This document shows positions 50,052 through 58,228 of a DNA stretch of 64,000 nucleotides, one piece after another; the first letter of the stretch is position 1; every line of letters starts with the position of its first letter. The position numbers were made by a program, and so were the translations under genes. The notes beneath the pieces were generated by a model. The model saw only the letters and a program-made list of their open reading frames with translations. It was not told the origin of the DNA and did no database searches. Source of the stretch: Pedobacter panaciterrae (GTDB taxonomy: Bacteria; Bacteroidota; Bacteroidia; Sphingobacteriales; Sphingobacteriaceae); assembly GCF_013204795.1 (NCBI RefSeq), contig NZ_JABMKW010000017.1, positions 620,001 through 684,000 of the forward strand, written 5' to 3'.

Positions 50052-51599
50052 TTATTCCCCGCTGTTTTCTGTCTCTTCGTGTTCGCATTTGATACCGGCG
50101 TCGGTCATTTTCCAAACGGTGAACTCACTGTTTGAATCATGATCACAATCCCAATAGCCATAACCATCCAGATAACGGCTAAAGTTTTTGCTTATGTTTA
50201 ACCTGGTTCCAACAGGAACTTTTAATGTAAGCTCAACCTCTTGTCCGCGCCAATTACCTGCTTTAACAAATTGCAACATTGGGCTAAAGGTTAGCAAAGA
50301 ATCATGTTGCAGGAAATCGTAGTGGATATTCTGCGCATTTTTTAATGCCATTTCAAAGGTTTTACCCCTCGCTTTATAATATTGGCTTAATGAGGGCTTT
50401 CCATTTTCACTTTTCTCAATATTTAACCTGATGTTTCTTGGCGCATCAAAGTTATGATCAAGATCAGTTAAAATTCTGCGTCCATTATAATTTCCTGGAT
50501 CTATGCTGTAACGTAAGCTGTCTTCTTTTGTAAAGAATCTTGTTCTATCAATATTTAATGTATACGTCTGAAATGGTTTTACTTCACTCACTTGTGTAAA
50601 TTCAGCACCTTCTTTAAACTCAGACCCAATTTTAACTACATAAAATGAAGTTACTGCTACTCCTGCAAGCCAGATTATCAATAGTCCAAATGAAAGTGAC
50701 TTATTAACTGGTCTGCTGTTAAAAGCTACCCTAATAGAAAAAAGAACCAGCGCTAAAACCGGAATCATAAAAACCAAAAAGGCTGCAATAGCCGATGCAG
50801 TTATATACTCATGATTTATAATGTTGAGCGGGAACATCTGATAAACATTTGAATCCCACATACCTAATAAAGCTGCCAGGGCTACAATAAGGAATAAGAT
50901 AATTAATGATCCAAAAGCAATAATACCAGCAGCAATAATTTTGAATATAACCTTACCGGTTCCATTAATAAAATTACCCAAAACATCAAGAAACTCAGCT
51001 ATAAAGCCTCTGGACTGATGCACCAAAGGCTGCAGATAACTATTAGCAAATCCTTTTAAGTTTGCCTCCTCGCCCCTCATTGTCATTTTCTCAGCCTTAG
51101 TAACAGCCCTCGGTATCATAATCCACAATACAACGTAAGCTAATATTCCAGATCCACCCAGAAAAATTGTAGCAATAGCGATAAGTCTAACCAAGCGTGA
51201 TTCTACATCAAGGTAGTGGCTCAAGCCAGAACATACACCAGCAATCATTGCCTGATCAGTATCTCGGTAAAGTTTTTTCACACTAAAATGAGGAGGGCTA
51301 GCGTACTCTTGAGTTTCCTCTTCTTCTTCTTCCGACGATTCAAAATCTTTAACTGAACCCATCTGGGCAGTAACTATCTGAACGTCCTGAATATTAATCA
51401 CCTGCCTTTGCTGATTGGTCAATATTTCTGCAAACATCTCTGCAATTCTATTTTCTATATCAGTTACAATTTCAAAATCATCTGCATTCTTCGCGAAATG
51501 CTGTTTTACTTCATTTAAGTAAACTGTAAGCATTTCATAGGCGTCCTCTTCTATATGAATGATGGAGTTGCCAATATTTATGTTGAGTGTCTTCTTCAT
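50052..51599 (-). CDS. PspC domain membrane protein
   Basis: 515 aa. An N-terminal 100-residue cytoplasmic part (LNINIGNSIIHIEEDAYEMLTVYLNEVKQHF) leads to a PspC domain (KKLYRDTDQAMIAGVCSGLSHYLDVESRLVRLIAIATIFLGGSGILAYVVLWIMIPR), then three further membrane helices (about 215-240, 260-285, 300-325) and a beta-rich C-terminal domain. Envelope-stress or anti-sigma-like role in related operons. Its start overlaps the padR stop by 1 nt, so PadR likely controls it. Confidence 0.9.
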   Translation of the reverse strand: MKKTLNINIGNSIIHIEEDAYEMLTVYLNEVKQHFAKNADDFEIVTDIENRIAEMFAEILTNQQRQVINIQDVQIVTAQMGSVKDFESSEEEEEETQEYASPPHFSVKKLYRDTDQAMIAGVCSGLSHYLDVESRLVRLIAIATIFLGGSGILAYVVLWIMIPRAVTKAEKMTMRGEEANLKGFANSYLQPLVHQSRGFIAEFLDVLGNFINGTGKVIFKIIAAGIIAFGSLIILFLIVALAALLGMWDSNVYQMFPLNIINHEYITASAIAAFLVFMIPVLALVLFSIRVAFNSRPVNKSLSFGLLIIWLAGVAVTSFYVVKIGSEFKEGAEFTQVSEVKPFQTYTLNIDRTRFFTKEDSLRYSIDPGNYNGRRILTDLDHNFDAPRNIRLNIEKSENGKPSLSQYYKARGKTFEMALKNAQNIHYDFLQHDSLLTFSPMLQFVKAGNWRGQEVELTLKVPVGTRLNISKNFSRYLDGYGYWDCDHDSNSEFTVWKMTDAGIKCEHEETENSGE

Positions 51600-51964
51600 T
51601 ACTTATTAATATTTATTTGGTCGTTGGTATCATTATCTGCAACTTTCTTTGAAGTATTTATTGCGTACGACAGTTCCTGCCACGTAGCGTCGAGTTGGCT
51701 AAGTATAGATTTGCCTTTTTCTGTAAGCAAATAGTATTTTCTGGGTGGACCAGAGGTAGATTCTACCCAATTATAGCTCAACAAGCCATTATTTTTTAAG
51801 CGGGTCAGCAAAGGGTACAATGTCCCCTCAACAACAAGCAATCTTGCTGATTTCAACTCAGCTATAATATCCGAGGCGTAAATTTCACCTCTGGATATGA
51901 TAAGAAGCACACAGTATTCCAGTATGCCCTTTCGCATTTGCGTTTGCGTATTTTCTGCTATCAT
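51599..51964 (-). CDS. PadR family transcriptional regulator
   Basis: 121 aa. Winged helix: QMRKGILEYCVLLIISRGEIYASDIIAELKSARLLVVEGTLYPLLTRLKNNGLLSYNWVESTSGPPRKYYLLTEKGKSIL, the PadR signature, then a short C-terminal dimerisation helix. Operon with PspC, a frequent pairing in Bacteroidota. A perfect inverted repeat covers its promoter, suggesting autorepression. Confidence 0.93.
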   Translation of the reverse strand: MIAENTQTQMRKGILEYCVLLIISRGEIYASDIIAELKSARLLVVEGTLYPLLTRLKNNGLLSYNWVESTSGPPRKYYLLTEKGKSILSQLDATWQELSYAINTSKKVADNDTNDQININK

Positions 51965-51968
51965 AATA

Positions 51969-52000
51969 CAAAGTTATATGTTTTATATAGTAATATGCAA
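51969..52000 (-). promoter_or_regulatory. promoter of padR-pspC
   Basis: Minus strand TTG (51998-52000), 21-nt spacer, TAACTTTG (51969-51976), then 4 nt to the ATG. Confidence 0.65.
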
Positions 52001-52019
52001 TACATAGTACTATATAAAA
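51981..52019. promoter_or_regulatory. candidate PadR operator
   Basis: TTTTATATAGTA (51981-51992) and TACTATATAAAA (52008-52019) form a perfect 12-bp inverted repeat with a 15-nt spacer. One arm lies between -33 and -7 of the padR promoter and the spacer covers the -33. Confidence 0.6.
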
Positions 52020-52211
52020 ACAAATTTAAGGTACATCTTTCTGATTTACAGATAAATAATTTTAAAACGAAGAGTAGAATATAACTGAAAAACGGAAAAT
52101 ATGAGTAGAGATATCAACCAAAAATCAAAGTTATTAACATTTTACCCTCTAAGCGCTAATTTGGCTCACAGTTTGCAATAATCAATACATCTACTTGAAA
52201 ACCATCTATCT

Positions 52212-52370
52212 ATGTTAACAAAAACTTTTTCCTTATTTAATATATTCGCCAGGCGAAAAGAGGAGGCACCCCCTAAAGAATTGACCAGAAAACAATGGAT
52301 AGATGCAGATCGGATTGTAATGATCGTTCTATTTCTAAGTGTTATTATTGGCGCAATTATTTTTTCTTAA
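52212..52370 (+). CDS. small single-pass membrane protein
   Basis: 52 aa: a basic/polar N-terminus (RRKEEAPPKELTRKQWIDADR) and one C-terminal transmembrane helix (IVMIVLFLSVIIGAIIFS). Its stop lies 1 nt from the converging DAC-like gene. Not recognised; coding is supported by composition and fit to the gap only. Confidence 0.5.
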   Translation: MLTKTFSLFNIFARRKEEAPPKELTRKQWIDADRIVMIVLFLSVIIGAIIFS

Positions 52371-52371
52371 T

Positions 52372-53514
52372 TTACAACAACAGCGTATCTATTCTGTGAG
52401 CCTGTACCCTATCCTGATATTCGGACCAGGTATAAATGGTAAAATGACCATCCTGAGAAGCAACTAATGCTGTAGCATCTCTTTGATCATGAACAAATTG
52501 AGCAGCTGAAAGATGCCTTGTTCCGCCTACCTTAGAAGGATGGATTACTACGGCATCACCACCGGTTATCGGTTCTGAAAAAGAAATCTCATCAACATTA
52601 TCCTTTCCTTTTGCCCGTCCTATTTTGGCTCCAAAAGCCAGCAGTTCATATTGATTGCTGATAACAGTTGCTCCATCCACCGCAGTTAAACCCGCAAGAT
52701 GTTCTACTTCTCTTTTCAATGCAGTTTGCCAGAAAATCTGACTAGCCTCTTTACGATCTTGTTGCAACAACTTGGATAGACCTGTAAAAGACGGCTGCAC
52801 ATAATATTGAATAGGTTTGATAATGGATTGCAACCAATTACTGGTTTCACCTGGCACTACCAGCAAAGTCCCCCCTCTTCCATGTGCCCTCATAGAAACA
52901 GCAAGCTGGATTAGTACATTAACAGAATCATTCCAATAAGAAGGGGCGGTAAGATCCAGCAATGATAAAAGCATTGGCGGGCAATCCGGTACACTTGTAC
53001 TTTGTCCGTCAACCATTTTGACCTGGTCACCCTTAAGAACTGCAATGTTTGTAAATTTTCCAAACCCATAAATCCTTCTATGCTTAATTACAAGCAATGC
53101 AGGTTCAGAAACATCAAGTACAAAACAAAAATTAGGAATACTAACGGTAGTTCCCCAAATATAAAGTGCCCCATCCTCTTCCCAAACGCCAAGATGTATC
53201 CCCGCACGCTCTATGCCCGGTGCCAGCTTAGTTAAGGTGCCCGGATTTAAAGGCAATCTATTTTTAAATAATAATGGGTTGCCCGCTTGCTGCGGAGGTA
53301 AAAATGCCAATGATATTTTTGGAGAATGTCCTTCTTCTTTACGTAAACTTGCCCAAAAAGTCGCATCAATTATAGCTTCAACTATATCTGCTGTAGGTAA
53401 AGGTGCGAGATCGTCCTCTCCACTATCTCTGGCAGCAGCAAGATGTGCGGCAAAAATAGCCTCAACTTTAGGGGCAATAATCCGTGCTGCCTGATAGGTA
53501 GATTGATAGATCAT
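52372..53514 (-). CDS. DACNV-type sensor fused to a diadenylate-cyclase-like domain
   Basis: 380 aa, soluble. Residues 1-190 form an N-terminal sensor-like region (FWASLRKEEGHSPKISLAFLPP, GLWGTTV-like YIWGTTVSIPNF). Residues about 200-365 resemble a DisA_N/DAC domain: GGTLLVVP (214-221), DGA (280-282, VDGATVISN) and GTRH (331-334, GGTRHLSAAQFVHDQRDATALVASQDG). Active c-di-AMP synthases have DGA and RHR; here the second motif is RHL. The family is predicted to bind or make nucleotides (comparative genomics), so it may synthesise c-di-AMP or a related signal, or only sense it. Confidence 0.75.
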   Translation of the reverse strand: MIYQSTYQAARIIAPKVEAIFAAHLAAARDSGEDDLAPLPTADIVEAIIDATFWASLRKEEGHSPKISLAFLPPQQAGNPLLFKNRLPLNPGTLTKLAPGIERAGIHLGVWEEDGALYIWGTTVSIPNFCFVLDVSEPALLVIKHRRIYGFGKFTNIAVLKGDQVKMVDGQSTSVPDCPPMLLSLLDLTAPSYWNDSVNVLIQLAVSMRAHGRGGTLLVVPGETSNWLQSIIKPIQYYVQPSFTGLSKLLQQDRKEASQIFWQTALKREVEHLAGLTAVDGATVISNQYELLAFGAKIGRAKGKDNVDEISFSEPITGGDAVVIHPSKVGGTRHLSAAQFVHDQRDATALVASQDGHFTIYTWSEYQDRVQAHRIDTLLL

Positions 53515-53537
53515 GCCATAAAGTTAAGGTATTCGAT

Positions 53538-55817
53538 TTATTTAATTGTATATCTAATGCCAAAAAATCCCCGTATTCCTTGATTCGGGCCGTAAACATA
53601 ACTTGGATCAAAAGTAAGCCCATATGGGTTTTCAGCAGTAACCATTACCTGGCCGTTTTTGTCGAGTTCCACATGTTTATCAAAGGGATCATTAGCTCTC
53701 GCAATTATGAAAGGATTGCCTTTGTTTGGAGTCCAGTTTAATAGATTTTTTATTCCACCATATAGTTCAAATCTATTGAATCCACTAAATGTGAATTGAA
53801 TATTTTGTATGCTCCAGACTGGTGAAAATTCTTTCCTTGGATCAAGATCACTTAGCAATGGTAAACGCATAGGGCTGTAAACATTTCCTGTGTAGTCAAT
53901 AGCAAGATTAAATGGTTTGATTTTGTATGAAATGGCCCAGTTTCCTGAAAATTTTTCTGTAAGAATTTGTTGCTTCTTAATTCCATGTTCAAAACTGGCA
54001 ACATCCTGATAAGTTGCCCCAACTATAACCTTCAGTCCGTTGTTAAAAGCCACATCAACATTAGCACTTAATCCTTTACTTACGGCATAACCATCTAAAT
54101 TATCATAAATAATCTTATTAGGATCTGTATCAAAATCGCCTATGATCCTGTTGTTAAAATAAGTATAAAATGCTGAGCCTTCAAGACCTAAAAAAGTCCC
54201 GTTATCTGTATATATTTTCTTTAAATAATTAAGATTTACATTATATGTCTTTTCAGGTTTAAGCTCATTCGGTATCTCTACAGTTCTGGCTCCTGTTAAG
54301 GCAGCATGATCTTCAGTAAAGATGTTTACCACTCTAAAGCCGGTCCCTGCATTTAATCTAAGAATATTATTATCATCTATGCTCCATTTATAAGCAACCC
54401 TGGGCGTAAAAATATTTCCATGAACAGAATTATAGTCATACCTAAATCCTGCAAGAAATTTATGCTTTGCGCTTAGTGTTATTTCATCCTGAATAAAAAT
54501 TCCCGGGAGCCAGGTATTTTTTGCAATCTCCTGGTTAAGGCCAGTGGTTGCCGCAGTATTATCATCATAAAAAGTATACCTTAAAGCTGTCCCAAGCAAA
54601 AGATCATGATTGTGAATCTTCTTATCCCAGGTAAGTTGGGCAAACCCTATTTTCTGTTCGGCAATATAAGATGTTGTTCCATACCTGCTATCCTGATTAT
54701 GTTCATTATACGAAAAAGCCAGAAATATCTTCTCTTTTACCGGCAACTGATAATTTCCAATTAATTCCCAGCGTTTGGTATAAATGCTTTCACCATAAAC
54801 CTGATCTCCTCCCCTAAATGACTTGTTCCATTGCATTTCTCCTCCCCATCTGTCCTCATACATATACCTTGCGCCAAGCGTAAATATTCGTTTGTTTTTC
54901 CTTTCAAAACTCCATTTCTGGAATACAGAGATACGATCCTGAAGCGTCACATCTGTGAAGTTATCATGATTGTGATCTACCGGATTGCCATATTTAAAAT
55001 AATTCACCCCTGTTAATGCGATGGCCTTTTTCCCGAGGTTGAATTTAAATCCAAGATCAGCATTGTATTCCTGATAATCGGTGGCAAAAAAATCTGCAGA
55101 GAGCAGCGGTGCATTTTCAGGCTTTTTTGTAATGATATTGATTAAGCCTCCAACTGCCTCGCTACCATATAAAGACGATGCAGGTCCTTTAACAATTTCA
55201 ATCTGTTCTACCAGTGAATTCGGAATTCCTGAAAGTCCATAAACAGTCGAAAGGCTACTTACTATTGGCATTCCATCAATTAAGATCATGGTATAAGGTC
55301 CTTCAAGACCATTAATATGAATATCACCGGTATTACAAATATTGCAGTTTAGCTGTGGCCTTACTCCATTTACGTTCTGGAGCGCCTCAAAAATACTAGG
55401 TGTAGGATTCTTTTTAAAGTACCCTGGCGTATAGACTTCTACCGGAACCGGACTCTCCAATCTCTTTACTTCCTTTAAAGTTCCCGTAACTACAACCTCA
55501 TCTAAATCATTTTGAAGGTTGCTGAGATCAAAATTTAAAACTGATGACTCATCGTTCCTTAATGTAATGGTTTTAACCATTTTCCTAAACCCTATTGCCG
55601 ATGCCTGAATCCTATAAGTGCCCGATTTAACTTTACTAAGTGTATAATTCCCCATACTATCAGTTTGAGTGATTAGTTGAGTCCCCTCTATCTTAATATT
55701 TACGAGAGCTAAGGGTAGCGCTTCAGAAATAATTTTACCACTAATGCTTCCGGTTTGGCCCATGGCATTAATAACAAACAACATAGAAAGAATTGAAAGT
55801 AAAGTTTTGCTAAACAT
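53538..55817 (-). CDS. TonB-dependent receptor, probably metal-linked
   Basis: 759 aa. Signal peptide, CarboxypepD_reg-like domain (about 22-110), plug (about 120-230, EVVVTGTLKEVKRLESPVPVEVYTPGYF, INGLEGPYTMILIDGMPIVSSLSTVYGLSGIPNSLVEQIEIVKGPASSLYGSEAVGGLINIITKKP) and a 22-strand barrel ending FGIRYTIK. The plug holds a CNIC motif (QLNCNICNTGDI) that could bind metal. Divergent from a DtxR-type regulator whose likely operator lies in this promoter, so uptake of a metal (Mn or Fe) complex is the best guess. Confidence 0.9.
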   Translation of the reverse strand: MFSKTLLSILSMLFVINAMGQTGSISGKIISEALPLALVNIKIEGTQLITQTDSMGNYTLSKVKSGTYRIQASAIGFRKMVKTITLRNDESSVLNFDLSNLQNDLDEVVVTGTLKEVKRLESPVPVEVYTPGYFKKNPTPSIFEALQNVNGVRPQLNCNICNTGDIHINGLEGPYTMILIDGMPIVSSLSTVYGLSGIPNSLVEQIEIVKGPASSLYGSEAVGGLINIITKKPENAPLLSADFFATDYQEYNADLGFKFNLGKKAIALTGVNYFKYGNPVDHNHDNFTDVTLQDRISVFQKWSFERKNKRIFTLGARYMYEDRWGGEMQWNKSFRGGDQVYGESIYTKRWELIGNYQLPVKEKIFLAFSYNEHNQDSRYGTTSYIAEQKIGFAQLTWDKKIHNHDLLLGTALRYTFYDDNTAATTGLNQEIAKNTWLPGIFIQDEITLSAKHKFLAGFRYDYNSVHGNIFTPRVAYKWSIDDNNILRLNAGTGFRVVNIFTEDHAALTGARTVEIPNELKPEKTYNVNLNYLKKIYTDNGTFLGLEGSAFYTYFNNRIIGDFDTDPNKIIYDNLDGYAVSKGLSANVDVAFNNGLKVIVGATYQDVASFEHGIKKQQILTEKFSGNWAISYKIKPFNLAIDYTGNVYSPMRLPLLSDLDPRKEFSPVWSIQNIQFTFSGFNRFELYGGIKNLLNWTPNKGNPFIIARANDPFDKHVELDKNGQVMVTAENPYGLTFDPSYVYGPNQGIRGFFGIRYTIK

Positions 55818-55852
55818 ATTTTTATATTAATCTAATAGTTAAATAATTTCAA

Positions 55853-55883
55853 CAAAACTAATAAAGTTAGATTAGTCTAACAA
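55853..55883 (-). promoter_or_regulatory. promoter of the TonB receptor gene
   Basis: Minus strand TTG (55881-55883), 20-nt spacer, TAGTTTTG (55853-55860). The spacer holds the palindrome at 55866-55881. Confidence 0.65.
55866..55881. promoter_or_regulatory. DtxR/MntR-type operator
   Basis: GTTAGATTAGTCTAAC, an inverted repeat with GTTAGA/TCTAAC arms, resembles DtxR-family boxes (TTAGnnTAnnCTAA). It lies exactly between the -33 and -7 of the TonB receptor promoter. A weaker TTAATCTAA half-site occurs near 55829-55837. Confidence 0.7.
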
Positions 55884-55926
55884 ATATAATTTGACATTTA
55901 TTATTTTTATTTCCTTTATAAAGCGA

Positions 55927-55934
55927 TAAGTTTG
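55927..55934 (+). promoter_or_regulatory. -7 element of the DtxR-family regulator gene
   Basis: TAAGTTTG, 4 nt before the ATG at 55939: another predicted leaderless start. Confidence 0.5.
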
Positions 55935-55938
55935 TACT

Positions 55939-56607
55939 ATGCTATCTTATACAGAAGAAAACTATTTAAAAGCCTTATTAAAACTGAGCTTTCAGAACGA
56001 AGAAAGGCCCGAGGCAGGCACCAATGAAATGGCAGCTTATTTAGGTGTTAAACCTGCTACTGCCACAGATATGTTAAAAAAGCTGAAAGAGAAAAATCTG
56101 GTTACTTACAAAAAGTATGGCAAAATATTACTTACAGATATCGGCAGAAAAAACGGCATCGCCATTTTAAGAAAGCACAGACTCTGGGAAACATTTTTAT
56201 ATGAGAAACTGGATTTTAGCTGGGATGAGGTCCATGAAGTTGCTGAGCAACTGGAACATATACAATCAGCTAAATTGGTAGATAAGCTGGAAGAGTTTCT
56301 TAACTTCCCGGAATTTGATCCACATGGCGACCCAATTCCAAAAGCAAACGGGGACATGCCCGCCATTGCAAAAACGTTATTATCAGAGTTAAATGCTGGC
56401 CAAAACTGCAAAGTGGCAGCTGTTAAAGATACTTCTACTCTATTTCTTCAATATTTGGAGAAATTGAAGATAACCATTGGTACCAGGATAAAAGTACTTG
56501 AAGTGATTGCTTTTGATGGGTCATTGAATATTCAGATTGAAAACGAAGAGCCCAGAAGCGTATCTATGAAATTTGCAGAAAGTTTATTTATTAACCAACT
56601 TCCATAA
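55939..56607 (+). CDS. DtxR/MntR family metal-dependent regulator
   Basis: 222 aa. Winged helix (LSYTEENYLKALLKLSF...TNEMAAYLGVKPATATDMLKKLKEKNLVTYKKYGKILLTDIGRKNGIAILRKHRLWETFLYEKL), metal-binding dimerisation domain (WDEVHEVAEQLEHIQSAKLVDKLEEFLNFPEFDPHGDPIP) and a C-terminal FeoA/SH3-like domain. Metal-bound protein represses uptake genes; the adjacent receptor promoter carries its probable box. Mn versus Fe cannot be decided. Confidence 0.93.
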   Translation: MLSYTEENYLKALLKLSFQNEERPEAGTNEMAAYLGVKPATATDMLKKLKEKNLVTYKKYGKILLTDIGRKNGIAILRKHRLWETFLYEKLDFSWDEVHEVAEQLEHIQSAKLVDKLEEFLNFPEFDPHGDPIPKANGDMPAIAKTLLSELNAGQNCKVAAVKDTSTLFLQYLEKLKITIGTRIKVLEVIAFDGSLNIQIENEEPRSVSMKFAESLFINQLP

Positions 56608-56617
56608 CACCCATTAT

Positions 56618-57904
56618 ATGTCAACCGAAATAAAATGTCCTAATTGCGCGCATACTTTTCCCATTGAAGAGGTGATGGCTGAGGAATATAAAAAAGACCT
56701 CAGAGAGAAGATGGTTACCTTTACCAAACAAAAGGAAGATGAATTTGCTAAAAAGCAAAATGAATTTCAAGCGTTGCAAAAACAGCAGGAACTTGCTTTT
56801 GAGCAGCAGCAAAAAAAACAAGCGGCAGCTTATGAGCAAAAATTAAGCGAAGAAAAAAAGCAGCTACAAACCGTGCTCGAAGAAAGCTTGCGCAAAAGTA
56901 TAGCAACAGATTTCGAAAACAAGCTGCAAATGCTTGATAATGCCAACAAAGAGAACGAAGAAAAATTAAAATCTGCCCGCGCTAAAGAGCTTGATTTCCT
57001 GAAAAAGGAACAGGCAATGAAGCAAAAGGAAGAAGAAATGGAGCTTCAGCTACAGCGTAAACTACAAGAGCAGCGCGCTGATATGACGGAACAGATCAGA
57101 AAGCAAGAGGCCGAAAAAAACAGCATAAAAGAGACCGAACATCAACTGAGGGTAAAAGAACTGGAGAAACAGCTCGACGATCAGAAAAAACTGGCAGAAG
57201 AGATGAAGCGTAAAGCAGAACAAGGATCTATGCAGTTACAAGGCGAAGTACAAGAACTAATTTTAGAAGAATTACTTAGAAATGCATTCCCTTTTGATCT
57301 GGTATCTGAAGTAGGTAAAGGAGTAAGAGGAGCCGACTGCGTTCATCATGTCAGAAATCAATTTGGGCAGGAATGCGGTAAAATTATCTATGAAAGTAAG
57401 CGCACTAAAGATTTCTCGATGGAATGGATTGAGAAATTAAAGAAAGACATGCGCAGTATGGGAGTTGATGTTGCAGTTATAGTTACCCAAACCTATCCAA
57501 AAGGAATGGACTGTTTCGGCGAAAAAGATGGTGTTTGGATCTGTTCGTTTGATGAAGTTAAAGCCGTTTCCTATATCCTTAGAGATGGAATTGTGAAGCT
57601 GTTCAGCGCTTCAAAATCTCAAGAAAACCGTGGAGATAAAATGCATATGCTGTATGATTATTTAACCAGCAATGAGTTCTCTGAGCAATGGAAAGCCATT
57701 AGAGAAGGTTTCATGAGCATGAAATTATCTATCCAAAGAGAACGCGATGCTATGGAAAAACTATGGAAAGCCAGAGAAAAGCAACTAGAAAAAGTACTGC
57801 TAAATGCAGCACACATCAGAGGTTCAATTGAGGGCATTGCCGGAACAGATAGTATACAGCTAAGCCTTACAGATGACGAAGAGGATCCTTTACTGTTAGA
57901 ATAA
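56618..57904 (+). CDS. DUF2130 coiled-coil protein
   Basis: 428 aa. An N-terminal zinc-ribbon-like CPNCAHTFP, a long coiled coil (about 20-205, Lys/Glu/Gln-rich), then a globular domain. Conserved residues form a PD-(D/E)xK-like pattern: Glu 210 (QGEVQELILEELL), Asp 240 (RGADCVHHV) and Glu 259/Lys 261 (KIIYESKRTK), so a nuclease fold is plausible. The ATG at 56618 starts the zinc-ribbon region. It follows the regulator gene by 10 nt and may share its transcript; function unknown. Confidence 0.85.
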   Translation: MSTEIKCPNCAHTFPIEEVMAEEYKKDLREKMVTFTKQKEDEFAKKQNEFQALQKQQELAFEQQQKKQAAAYEQKLSEEKKQLQTVLEESLRKSIATDFENKLQMLDNANKENEEKLKSARAKELDFLKKEQAMKQKEEEMELQLQRKLQEQRADMTEQIRKQEAEKNSIKETEHQLRVKELEKQLDDQKKLAEEMKRKAEQGSMQLQGEVQELILEELLRNAFPFDLVSEVGKGVRGADCVHHVRNQFGQECGKIIYESKRTKDFSMEWIEKLKKDMRSMGVDVAVIVTQTYPKGMDCFGEKDGVWICSFDEVKAVSYILRDGIVKLFSASKSQENRGDKMHMLYDYLTSNEFSEQWKAIREGFMSMKLSIQRERDAMEKLWKAREKQLEKVLLNAAHIRGSIEGIAGTDSIQLSLTDDEEDPLLLE

Positions 57905-57913
57905 ATCTGGCTT

Positions 57914-58222
57914 ATGATATACGCGAAAAAGAAAGTACAACAGACTGCTCATTTGGCCGCCCAAACGGCCAAAATTATTGCAAATGTAAAAGAGCTTCAG
58001 GAAAAGAATCTATTAAGGATTGAAGGAAACGAGGTATATGTATATCCTGAAATCCTTAAGGATAAACCAACAGCATTAAATTGGATTAAATGCCTTCATC
58101 TGTATTGTATGCTAAAAAAGCGTTTTAAAGAAAGTGATTCACTTTTCTTTAAAGATTATACCACTGGAGAACAAATTGGCGCTTACAAAAACAAGAAGGC
58201 GAGCGTCACTATTTTCACTTAA
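57914..58222 (+). CDS. small hypothetical protein after the DUF2130 gene
   Basis: 102 aa, basic, soluble. MIYAKKKVQQTAHLAAQTAKIIANVKELQEKNLLRIEGNEVYVYPEIL... has a helical start and a beta-hairpin-like middle; no known motif. It begins 9 nt after the DUF2130 stop, so it is likely co-transcribed. Confidence 0.6.
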   Translation: MIYAKKKVQQTAHLAAQTAKIIANVKELQEKNLLRIEGNEVYVYPEILKDKPTALNWIKCLHLYCMLKKRFKESDSLFFKDYTTGEQIGAYKNKKASVTIFT

Positions 58223-58228
58223 ATCCAG

